From Sphaerulina vaccinii (taxonomy: Eukaryota > Ascomycota > Dothideomycetes > Mycosphaerellales > Mycosphaerellaceae): a stretch of DNA of 64,000 bases. Positions 43,501-53,100 of the stretch are shown here, one piece after another. The notes beneath the pieces were generated by a model that was given only the letters and a program-made list of their open reading frames with translations, had not been told where the DNA came from and searched no databases. The translations under genes and the position numbers were made by a program. The stretch spans positions 806,001 to 870,000 of the forward strand of contig JAKUDP010000028.1 of assembly GCA_022570795.1 (NCBI GenBank). The letters are read 5' to 3'. Within the stretch, counting starts at the first letter, position 1. The number at the start of each line of letters is the position of its first letter.

Positions 43501-44356
43501 GTCGACGGGCCGGGCGTGCCTATAGCTGTTCTGTAGATGCACAGCACCGGCAGCCAAGTTCCCAAGAAAGTCTGTCGTGGAGACGACGGCAAACACCCGT
43601 GAAGAGAGAACCTGATGAAGGTTGGCACAAAACGTTCGAGGTGGTCATGCTTCAGCCTCTTCGCTTGAGCCCGCCGCTAGAGCGCTTTGGGACGAAGGCT
43701 TGGCTGTGTGGCTGCCAGAACAACCTCCCTGCCTCCAAACAAGTCGCGTTCCTGAAGACTTACTCAAGCACACCAATTCATCTCCCGCCTTGACTAAGGC
43801 AGACAACGGCAGTCAGAAGACGGTCGCGCCCACTATTCCGCTCTAAGGTTGCTCGCCCAACGTGGTCTGCCATCCAGCATGCTATTCAAGAACTATATGT
43901 GCAGATTCAGAGTCCAGCGTGCTCGTGGAGAGCGAGGTACATACCTAAAGTTGCTTTCTGTGGGCTCGCACAGCTCGCACGGCAAGTTCGACAGGCCATG
44001 CTGGCATCCACGGTGCCATAAGCAGTGATTGGCCGATGCTATAGGTACCTTTCTGGAGCCAAGATGTGCGATTATCGACATGCGCCATAACGCCATGCTT
44101 CTGACCTTGACCCAGTTTGGTGGGCCTTCTGCCCGCTGCACGTTGTCGAGACTCGTCGACGTTGACCGTGGTCAGCCTAGAGCGGAAAGCCCACATGCAC
44201 CTTAGCGAAGTCAAACACAGGGAACAGCCCTGTGTCGCGTCACCGCCGCTATAGCCTAGCGCGTCGTCGTGACTTGTCAGTCGCCACGCTGTGACTTGCC
44301 AGTGTACATGTTAAGTAGGACCTGCAGCCGCCTTGCTCTGCATTCTACTGTGATTG
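43501..44356. promoter_or_regulatory. Divergent region between RabGAP and Zn2Cys6 factor
   Basis: About 860 bp between start codons. Near-identical GTGACTTG(T/C)CAGT units occur at about 44270 and 44290, a possible binding-site pair. No gene is supported. Confidence 0.5.
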
Positions 44357-45311
44357 ATGTCTCACGAAGCACATTCAACTCGACCTTCTGAACGCGATAT
44401 GGCGCCTGCAACTTTGGACGTCCCAGCCAGAAAGCGTACAGTGCGAGCAGTATGTCAACACGGACTCACGACATTCGACACGAGGTGCTAACCATACTTA
44501 GTGCGACCAATGCCGCCGGCGGAAAGTGAAGTGTAATGGAAAGCTGGGCTGCACCGAGTGTAATAGCATAGGGTGAGTATCACTAGCCCGGGCTTACAGA
44601 ATGCTCGACTGATACACTCCAGGCTTGAATGCTCCTATGGCTCACAGATCAAGCAATCTCGTCGTCGCAACTATCTGATTCACCTGGAACAAAAAGTACA
44701 AAGACTGGAACATGAGCTGCGTTCTGCCCGATCTACATCGCTCTCAGACACAATCCCACGTCGGCCAAGCGACACCGCCACCGAGCAATCAATAGCGCAC
44801 GGTCATCATCCTGGTGTACAAGACTACAATAGCGCAGGGCTGGACGTTACTGCGAATACAATGTGCTTCTGGAATAATACCTACAAGCCGTTCGAACAAC
44901 AAAGCGGCGCCAGCGAATGGGGAGGCAATGCACCGGCAAAGCCATTTCTCAGCGAACTCATGATACCATCTCAATGTCTACAGTCTTCGGACTACATATA
45001 TCGCGCGGACTCGCTATCAGTGAGTGAACTCAATGCAATACAGTGACATTGTATCACTAACCAAGAAATAGCCGCAAACTCCCCAGACTGCATCATCGGC
45101 GACATGGACGCCTATTTCTGGAGACATGATCGATTACTGGCGACCGATCCCAGACCAGAGTTGTACGCAAGCGATACTTCCCACGATGCCTCCAGATTCT
45201 GGCCGTTGGTATCCAAGTACGTTTGACCAGCAAGTGGACGCTCCAGAGTACCATCATAATCTGGGTTACTCGAACAATAATCTGGCGGCATGTCCACCAG
45301 GATTCAACTGA
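44357..45311 (+). CDS. Small Zn2Cys6 transcription factor
   Basis: Exons 44357-44449, 44502-44572, 44623-45019 and 45072-45311 give 266 residues. The zinc cluster has Cys32, 35, 42, 48, 51 and 58 (C-x2-C-x6-C-x5-C-x2-C-x6-C) preceded by a basic ARKRTVRA. A short coiled coil follows (YLIHLEQKVQRLEHEL), the usual dimerisation element. No fungal_trans middle-homology domain is present, which makes the protein short for the class; the rest is Ser/Gln/Pro-rich. The first two introns flank the cluster and the third restores a long Pro/Gln tail to the stop. The spacing lacks the typical Pro in loop 1 (NGKLG). Target genes unknown; convergent with biotin synthase. Confidence 0.86.
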
Positions 45312-46257
45312 GCGACACAGAAGCCTCAACTATCACTACGGCAGACACATTTGATACAGTAGCAGAACAGACCACATCTCCGGAATAATGAGTAGTCAGG
45401 TGTAGTACTGGCATAACGATCGATGAGCGACTTCGCACTTATAATGGACGGCTTGATGATTATAATTTTCAGTGGCGACTGTCACACTGTATTGATACCT
45501 GAATTCTACATTCGACTACTGTCTTATACATAGATACCCTCGCAATAAGAGCACTGTATGATCACTGCACACATATATCCGAAACGACGTCAAATTGTGT
45601 TACTGGGCTGTCTGGCTACTGAGTGTCGTGGTCAGCAATTGATTGGTAGAGACATTGGGAGGATTGCAGCTGTTCAACCTGGTTACAACCTGGTTGGCCA
45701 ACCTGGCGGTATGCAGTTCAACTTCGCAATGATGCACCGACTGCAGCCTGCATCATCATCACCATCATCTGCGAGGAAGCGGTGTGCACGGACAGCCATC
45801 GCAATGCTGCCACGAGGACCTACAACGACTTCACCTCACCGCATATCGTCTTGTACCATCGTATTCAGTGGACCATAAGCTTTGATGACCTATAACGACG
45901 ATACTGCCTATAGCGACGATACTGTTGTCATTGCCAGATCTCATCCGCGGCAAAATCGATGGACTGTGAAATGCCTCGCGACTAGTCCAATAGAACCAGT
46001 CAACATGACCCGAGGCCACGGTACTATCAGCCAGGATCGCTGCAGTTGATGCCGTTCGGCTATCGGGCCGACGCTGAAGATCAGGCACCGGCTCGCAGGG
46101 TTGTGCCTTGTTAATCCCGCCTTGGAGTGCATACGCAGTGTTTCATGGAGGAGCAGCTCAGAGCTACTCTGCTATGCAGTCGAACGCATTTTTTGACCTC
46201 GCGTACCTGCGCTACCTACAGCCGAGAAGTTGAATCTGGCGTGGATTACTTAGCCAC
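45312..46257. other. Convergent intergenic region with short repeats
   Basis: About 950 bp between convergent stops. It holds three CAACCTGG units (45675-45706), an ATC/CAT microsatellite (about 45750-45770) and an 18-bp direct repeat (45889-45924). The frame 45558-45878 lacks recognisable features. Confidence 0.5.
45889..45924. repeat. Two-copy 18-bp direct repeat
   Basis: Units 45889-45906 and 45907-45924 (CCTATAACGACGATACTG-type) differ at one base and are adjacent. Confidence 0.85.
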
Positions 46258-47572
46258 TCATGCAACTGCAGCAGCAGTCGCCACAGCAGATATGGTTTCT
46301 GGAGAGGATGGCATATGTTCTTGCTTTACAGCAGCCTCCCTATACCCACCTCGCTCGAACGAGCGCATTGGCACCAGTCCATACTTCTCGAACATGGCCT
46401 TATCTGCATCCCAGCCTACAGCATCTGTGGTAAGCATCTTTTCTCCAGTGAACACGGCGTTCGCGCCTGCCGAGAAACACAGAATCTGCTCGGATTCACT
46501 CATTGTAGTGCGACCAGCTGCTATGCGAATGATGGTTGCGGGCATGACCAAACGTGCAGTGGCAATCGTTCTCAAGATAGCATCGAAAGAGATTCGTTTG
46601 CGGCTGGGATCGTCTCCAAGTGGTGTGCCTTTGATGGGTACAAGTGCGTTGACTGGGAATGATTCGGGATGAGCAGGCAGAGTAGACACAGTGTACAGGA
46701 GACCAACATGGTCCTCGGGCTTCTCTCCTAGACCAAGGATTCCACCAGAGCAGACATTGATTCCAGCATTTCGCACATTCGATAATGTCTGTAGACGCTC
46801 ATCATAAGTTCGCGTTGTGATGACAGATGGGTAGTGCTCTCTCGAAGTGTCGACATTGTGGTTGTATGCCGTAAGCCCGGCCTCCTTGAGTTCATCCGCC
46901 TGGTTTTGATCGATCATGCCGAGTGTGACACACACTTCCATGTCCATGGCTCGGATGCCTTGGACCATGGCTTTAACATTCTTCAAGCTCGTTTTGCGAC
47001 CTCGCATATCTCTCCACGCAGCCCCCATACAGAAGCGTGTGCTCCCATTGTCTTTTGCTATGCGAGCAGCCTTCAGCACCGTATCCACTGGCGACATCTT
47101 CTCCGCTTTGAGACCGGTGTTGTAGCGAGTCGACTGGGCGCAGTACGAGCAGTCCTCGCTACAGCCACCAGTCTTGATATTCATCAGCGTGCACATTTGC
47201 ACGGCTGAGGGAGAGTGGAAGCGTCTGTGCAGGACACCCTACGATGGCAGTATGTCAGCGAGCTGTACCCTACCCAATACTCCTGCAGCAGCCAGTGCAG
47301 GACACACATACCGCCTGGTGGGCCAGCTCCATGAGCGGCGTGTTATACAGCTCCCGAATCTCATCTTTGGTCCAGTCGTAGCGAGGAGCACGAGCATTCA
47401 CAGCTCGCCACACCGCTCCCTGGGCTTCTGGCGCTGGCGGTGGAGTTGTCGCTATCGGGGAGAAGGAGTCATTGACGGGCGTGCTGAACGATCTTATGCC
47501 TCCCACGGCAGCGGTGGTGGTGGCTCGCAGGCATCGAGCTGGAGCCCGCTTAGGGAGCAGACTCAGCGACAT
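46258..47572 (-). CDS. BIO2: Mitochondrial biotin synthase
   Basis: Exons 47572-47312 and 47238-46258 give 413 residues. Residues 1-35 are a basic, Ser/Ala-rich mitochondrial presequence (SLLPKRAPARCL). The radical-SAM cluster motif is C-x3-C-x2-C at Cys113, 117 and 120 (GGCSEDCSYCAQS). Other family blocks are CMGAAWRDMRGR, CVTLGMIDQNQ, YNHNVDTSREHYP and SAGANAVFTGEKMLT. It inserts sulfur into dethiobiotin to make biotin. The 73-nt intron joins HQA with GVLHRRFHSPSAVQM in phase. The C-terminus has a short Ala/Val-rich extension (AVATAAAVA). Confidence 0.95.
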
Positions 47573-49286
47573 GGATATCGGATTATCGATCGATCGGTTG
47601 TTCGTGGGCAGAGAGTGTGGTACGGCCAGTACAATACACCATATGAAGTATTACTCCAACGTGCTCAGCAAGGCTCACAGCATTACTGTTCAGGCCCACA
47701 CCATTGGCCTCTGTCAGTGAAGAGATACCCCGCCAGGAGCACAAGGATGAATGCCGCTAAAAGAGCTCTTTGCCGGCGCTACTTGCTCAACCATGTATCT
47801 ACCCTAACAACAGCAACAACATCACCATCTTCTGTTTGACAATTTGCTGGCCGTCATCGATATCATCACATAACGACCCATACCGGACTACAAGGCCCGT
47901 CGAAGGCCATGATCTTTGAGAACATGCTGGACATGTTCGATCTCTTCCATGGGAGCCGAATGGCAGGCCCATTATCTTGAGGCAGAGGAAGTGACCAGCG
48001 CTCCGTGAAGATGTGAACAGACCTCCCCGGCACGACCAGCAATGTTGGTAGTAGTGCACTGCGGCGTCTCTCTAGAGCAAGGCGACGACTTTGCATATCT
48101 ACAGATCACGCTTGACGTGACTGGTGTCGATGAACAGAGCACTGAGCCCAAGACTTGGATCCATATCGCTCTCAGATTGAGTCTTCGATGGTCCTGGTAT
48201 TCGGCACATCCAGACTCCAAAAGCCGCCATTTTACGAAGCGCAAAATGCACAGAGTCATAGATATCCCTCGGGCGAACGCATATGTAATGTGCTGCGGCT
48301 TCTGACACTGTTCATTTCCAGATAGGGACGAACTAAGCATGACAGCTAACGTACTTGCAGCACGATACAACACGGCCAAAGGCGATCTCACCTCACCCAA
48401 TCAAGATCTTATTAGTGCAACAATGAGCAGAGTACACGAATCTGAAGCAATATCAGACCAAAACGACTTGATCACGAGTGTTGTGTGCTTACTTGCACTT
48501 TGAAGTACGGCACACGCATTCTGTGATATGGTATGCTTGCAAGGCGACAAATTGACAAGTTGACAAGCACGAAAGCCGGAATGCCATGGTACTCGAAACG
48601 GCTTGCGAGTCATGCGATATATGCACCGCCGCCGAGCGCTGAATGAGTGCAGCGACCCCTGCATGTGTTAGAAAAGGACGCATTCGGAATCCCAAATCGT
48701 ACCTCTATCCTTTTGCGGCTATATCACGACCAGATAGACTCCAACCTTCGATATACAGAATCACGCGGAAATACGAACGACTTCTACTTAGACAGGCGGT
48801 GCTAGCGAAGCAATAGTACAGATTCGTGGTCAGCGAGCGGATGGCCAACGCCTGCCAAAAGTACAGTATTATGCATGTACTCAATACCACAAAGGTGTCT
48901 CTTGCTGCTTTCGGATCTGAGGGTTCTGCCATGTCACTGCGGAGAATGACCGCCAAGCACCACTTCGTGGTGAGCCATGTGTCGAGTATGCCATGCTAAC
49001 TAGTCTCAGTCACTTCTCTTCGTCTGCTTCGTCTTCCGATGATTTCGGATCTCGAACTCTGCAGTTCCACAGCCCACATCTACGCGAGTCGACGGCGATA
49101 TTGCTGACACTCACAACCTGAACGATGAGCGAGGGGGCTATCAATGTGAGCCAGTAGTAGGTATAAGTAGGACCATCTTTGCAGTATGATACTTCTTTCA
49201 TCCGCATCATCATCAGCTTTCATTCGTTCCTTTCAGCTTTCATATCCGATCTATATTTCGCCATCACCAGCATTACCACCGCAAAT
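47573..49286. other. 1.7-kb gene-free region between biotin synthase and small secreted protein
   Basis: Divergent intergenic region. All open frames are short, overlap in several phases and resemble no family. A TATAAG lies at 49162-49167. The stretch is one of the two largest gene-poor parts of the window. Confidence 0.5.
49162..49167 (+). promoter_or_regulatory. Candidate TATA box of small secreted protein gene
   Basis: TATAAG 120 bp upstream of the ATG, followed by a CATCATC-containing pyrimidine-rich leader. Confidence 0.4.
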
Positions 49287-49685
49287 ATGAAGTTCTCCAT
49301 TGCCGCTATCTGCACCTTCGCTGCCTGCGTTGCAGCAGCCCCTCTTGAGGCCCGCCAGCTCGGAACGCAGACGCTGTACTGCCCTCAAGGCCGAACAACT
49401 GGCTGCTGTATGTCACAACCACCAAAAGTTCTCTTTGCCTAGCTAACGAGCATGCAATAGCTTCCCAGCCATCTCAAGGCTCGGGCGCCTACTCAGACTG
49501 CTCCAGAAACGCAAACGTCGGACTGCTGCTTCCTGTGAGTTGCTCTCATGCGCAATCTCTTGCACATCATCGTCACCTCGTCAGGATATGGGACTAACCT
49601 CTGCCTCCAGCTTTTCATCTGCAATGTGTTGAACGGCAACACTCTCCAAATCCCGGTCACTGTTCTGGGCGTCTCAAGCTTGTAG
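49287..49685 (+). CDS. Small secreted cysteine-containing protein
   Basis: Exons 49287-49407, 49461-49534 and 49611-49685 give 89 residues. A signal peptide of about 18 residues (MKFSIAAICTFAACVAAA) is followed by a 71-residue mature part with four cysteines at about 32, 40, 54 and 69, consistent with two disulfides. It lacks the eight-Cys CC pattern of hydrophobins. The C-terminal third is hydrophobic and uncharged (LFICNVLNG...VTVLGVSSL). Introns of 53 and 76 nt are needed to keep the frame. It has the size and layout of small secreted proteins found in many fungi, including effector-like and surface-active proteins, but no function can be assigned. Confidence 0.75.
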
Positions 49686-50084
49686 AGCCGACGACAAGTT
49701 ACACGTAATGGTAATGGTGGTGAAGTGTAGTGTACAACGGTGGATGTAATATTCTATTCTGCTTGTTCTGCATCCAGGCGGTTTTGGGGGATGAATCGGA
49801 GTGCGAAAATCACGCCCGTCACGAGCATAGCAGAGACTACAATCGTTAGATATCTGATGTATCAGTATATTCAATGCATCTTTCTCGAGTTACCTCTCCT
49901 TTGAACATGATGTTGTTTCGTCGTGCTGGGAACTTGGGAAGTGGCGAATGAGCGGGACTCGCCGCAGGCAGCCACGTGCTGGCGCGAACCGTGAGCGTGA
50001 GCTTCGACGCGTCTGTCTTCCTCCGAACCACAAACATTCACCAACACTGCCTAGACAGACTCCACCCCACCACCGTGCCACGCG
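49686..50084. other. Intergenic region upstream of Brc1/Rtt107
   Basis: About 400 bp. An ACGCGT (MluI/MCB-type box) lies at 50007-50012 and GCGCGAA at 49982-49988, within 105 bp of the BRCT gene start. Confidence 0.5.
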
Positions 50085-52769
50085 ATGGCCGACGAGGAGA
50101 TGGCAGGCCCGCTGTTCGAGGGCGTGGTCTATACCATCATACCCAGCGACGAGATCATCCCGGAGCGGTATAACAACCTGCTTACCACGCTCGCAGACGG
50201 CGCCACTTTCCGTGAGCTTCGCGAGGACGACCAGTCGATTGAGGACATCGAGACCATTACGCACGTTATCTCCACGCATGTCGACTTTCCGCAGTATTCG
50301 CGCTGTCTAGAGCTGGGCATCTTTGTTGTGAAGCCGTCATGGGTACGCGACTGCGCAGGGAAGAAGAGGCAGACGTCGCCACGGCAGCATAGTCCCGATC
50401 CATGCCAGTACTTCCAAGACGTGGTATTATGCTGCGCCGACGTGCCCGAAGGCGATGCTGAGGCTATCAAGGCTGGTGTCATAGCATTGGGTGGTCAGCC
50501 GAGCAAAGGCATGACCAAGCTCGTCACGCACATCATCACCTTGAGCACCGATAACACCAAGTGCAAGGTTGTTGCTGAGAAGGGCCTAAACACCAAGATT
50601 GTGCTCCCACATTGGTTTGATGCATGCGTCAAGCTCGGCAAGAAGATCAACGAAGGACCATACCTCTTTCCGGACCCAGAGATTTTACGCAGAGACAATG
50701 GCCCCGTGCGACCCTCGCCCACGCCGCAACTGAAAGGTGCTATCTCTGCAATGCCTGCTGGCATGCCGCCAAGTCCACTACCAAGCCCATCGAAGTCTCG
50801 CAAGTCTTTCGCAGCGCTCGCTTGCAGGAAGATATACTTTGCCCAGGACCTGGACATCTCGGAGCATTTGAGAGAAGCATTGATCGATATCGTTGAGGGT
50901 GGCGGTGCTAAAGTCATCGATGACATGGAAGAGTGCGATATCTACATTGGTGCCTTCCGCGATGGCGAGGAATATATCAAAGCCTCGCAAGCGCAAAAGG
51001 AAGTCGCGAACCTTGCGTGGCTCTACCATGTCATCCAACGGAACAGGTATACAAGTCCGTCGCGCAAGCTTCTGCACTATCCTCTACCCCGAGACGGCAT
51101 TCCTGGCTTTGAGAACATGAAGATCAGTCTGTCCAATTACAGTGGAGAAGCACGTCTGTACGTCGAGAATCTCATCAAGTACAGCGGTGCCGAATACACC
51201 AAGACCATGAAGCAGGACAACACACACCTCATCATTGCTCATAAATCGGGAGAGAAGTGCGACGCTGCGCAGGAATGGAATATACAAGTTGTCAACCATC
51301 TCTGGCTGGAAGAGAGCTTCGCCAAATGTGCCATACAGGCCGCATCAAATCCCAGGTTCAATCACTTCCCAACCCGCACGAACCTTGGTGAGGTCACTGG
51401 CCAAACCTCTCTTGATATGAAGAGCGTCGAACGCATTTTCTTCCCCAAGCCCAAATCGCCACGAAAGGTACAGGTTCAAGAACAGCCTGCTCTGCGTCAG
51501 AAGCTATCGGCAACAGACGTTGCTGCGGCAGGTGATGTACATGATGAAATGGACATTGACACAGCGCCTGTCATGGAGGACATGGAACCTGAGGAAGAAG
51601 AGGCGTCAGAGGCAGAGGCAGAGGAAGGGCCGAAGCCTAGCAAGAAGCGGCCTGGTCGACCAAGGAAGTCAGATGTGACCGCTACTCCGCGTTCTCTGAC
51701 ACAGCTCACCAACGACATGGACTCGCCATCGCTTCTCAGCACAGGTCGTGCCTCGAAGGTCAAGGCCAGGCAGAGTCTGGCATCTGCAGCTGCTGACATT
51801 GAGGCATATCAGAAGGAGAGCAAACGCAAGGGTGGAGTAGTGTATGGTGGACGACGAACAGATGAGATGTCTTCTCCTGCGCCAGCAGCACGCCGCTCCA
51901 AGAAGCGAGCAAGCGACGAGTTCGAAACCTCAGCCATGGATCCTGACCTTAGTGATGGCGAAACCCAGGCGGCTAATTCTAAGGCTAACAAGAAGGCGAA
52001 AACTACAAACACGCCCACTTTGCCTCCCATAAAGTACAGAATGATGGTGACTGGAGACGATCGATGGTCAGACCACGCTAGTAAGGAGTCGAGAGATAAG
52101 ACCACCCTTCGCCAGCTTGGTGTACTTCTTACTCAAGATCCGAAAGAGGTTGACATTCTCGTCGCACCAAAGTTACTGCGCACCAAGAAGTTCGTGTGCG
52201 CATTGGCAGGCTCTCCTCTTGTGGTTGATACAACGTTCTTGGACACTGCGCTCGACAAGAAGAAGCTGATAGAAGACCCGCCAATGCTGAAAGACCGCGA
52301 TGGGGAGGAACGCCTGGGTTTCCAGTTGAATGAGTCGCTTGATCGTGCAAAGCAGAACAATCGCAAGCTTTTCGCTGGCTGGTCAATCTACGTCACGAAG
52401 GATATCAAGGGCGGCTTTGAAACATACAAGGATATCATCAGTGTCAACGGCGGCGCTGCTCTGATGTATCAAGGTCGCACAGGTGTTACTGTAGCGAAAC
52501 GACGCCCACAAGGCGACCCTGCAGCAGGGCCTGAGAGCCAGAATCAAGGTGAAGACGACGAGTACGGCTGTGTCTATTTGGTATCGGGCGAATCCCCGGC
52601 TGAGATCAAGAACTGGAAGACGTTCCGAAAGGAGGCTGAGAAACAAGAGCTCGAAGCCCGCATCGTCACGTCAGACTGGTTGCTCAATGCTGCATTGAGT
52701 CAGGAGATCGTGTTTCGGGAGAAGTATTTGCTGAACGAAGAGAAGGTCACCAGTCAGCGAGCAGGTTGA
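50085..52769 (+). CDS. RTT107: Multi-BRCT DNA-damage scaffold, Brc1/Rtt107 type
   Basis: Single exon, 894 residues. BRCT repeats occur at about 8-95 and 105-200 (QYFQDVVLCCADVPEG, KLVTHIITL, HWFDACVKLG), about 245-335 and 345-430 (NTHLIIAHKSG, WNIQVVNHLWLEESF), and a C-terminal pair from about 650 (YRMMVTGDDRW) to the end. A phospho-rich acidic linker (about 490-520) and an AT-hook (KKRPGRPRK, about 526) lie between. The four-plus-two layout is that of S. pombe Brc1 and budding-yeast Rtt107, which bind gamma-H2A and Slx4/Smc5-6 at stressed replication forks. The AT-hook is an addition I would check in relatives. Confidence 0.9.
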   Translation: MADEEMAGPLFEGVVYTIIPSDEIIPERYNNLLTTLADGATFRELREDDQSIEDIETITHVISTHVDFPQYSRCLELGIFVVKPSWVRDCAGKKRQTSPRQHSPDPCQYFQDVVLCCADVPEGDAEAIKAGVIALGGQPSKGMTKLVTHIITLSTDNTKCKVVAEKGLNTKIVLPHWFDACVKLGKKINEGPYLFPDPEILRRDNGPVRPSPTPQLKGAISAMPAGMPPSPLPSPSKSRKSFAALACRKIYFAQDLDISEHLREALIDIVEGGGAKVIDDMEECDIYIGAFRDGEEYIKASQAQKEVANLAWLYHVIQRNRYTSPSRKLLHYPLPRDGIPGFENMKISLSNYSGEARLYVENLIKYSGAEYTKTMKQDNTHLIIAHKSGEKCDAAQEWNIQVVNHLWLEESFAKCAIQAASNPRFNHFPTRTNLGEVTGQTSLDMKSVERIFFPKPKSPRKVQVQEQPALRQKLSATDVAAAGDVHDEMDIDTAPVMEDMEPEEEEASEAEAEEGPKPSKKRPGRPRKSDVTATPRSLTQLTNDMDSPSLLSTGRASKVKARQSLASAAADIEAYQKESKRKGGVVYGGRRTDEMSSPAPAARRSKKRASDEFETSAMDPDLSDGETQAANSKANKKAKTTNTPTLPPIKYRMMVTGDDRWSDHASKESRDKTTLRQLGVLLTQDPKEVDILVAPKLLRTKKFVCALAGSPLVVDTTFLDTALDKKKLIEDPPMLKDRDGEERLGFQLNESLDRAKQNNRKLFAGWSIYVTKDIKGGFETYKDIISVNGGAALMYQGRTGVTVAKRRPQGDPAAGPESQNQGEDDEYGCVYLVSGESPAEIKNWKTFRKEAEKQELEARIVTSDWLLNAALSQEIVFREKYLLNEEKVTSQRAG

Positions 52770-53100
52770 GTTGTCGCACCCGTTGTCGGAAATCGATTAC
52801 ATGTCAGGCAGGACGTTGACAGATTGCGCAGGTCCGTATCCATGGACGTTCAGACCGATGTTGAGCAGGAGGAAATGGTTGTTCAGAGACTCCGACTTCG
52901 AAAGTCAAGGTGCTGCAAGAAGAGTCCGATTTGCACTTTAGCGTTGGCGTTCATGATAGCGGGCTCATAAATTCAGAATTGTATATGCTTCTTTCACTTG
53001 TTACATGCCTCCATCTATCATCAGATCCCAATGTACGGCGTAGTATAATAACGATGCTCCCTACTCTTACATGGATGCCGATGCCTCTGCTCAAACCAGA
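52770..53100. other. Convergent 3' intergenic region
   Basis: About 330 bp between the stops of Brc1/Rtt107 and CYP505. Nothing recognisable. Confidence 0.5.

Noticed and set aside
44357..47572. Zn2Cys6 factor plus biotin synthase as a biotin cluster
   Set aside because: The genes are convergent, and no BIO3/BIO4-type gene (DAPA aminotransferase or dethiobiotin synthetase) is present.
47972..48400. 142-codon minus-strand frame
   Set aside because: Not similar to any family I know; competing frames on both strands; no start or splice support.
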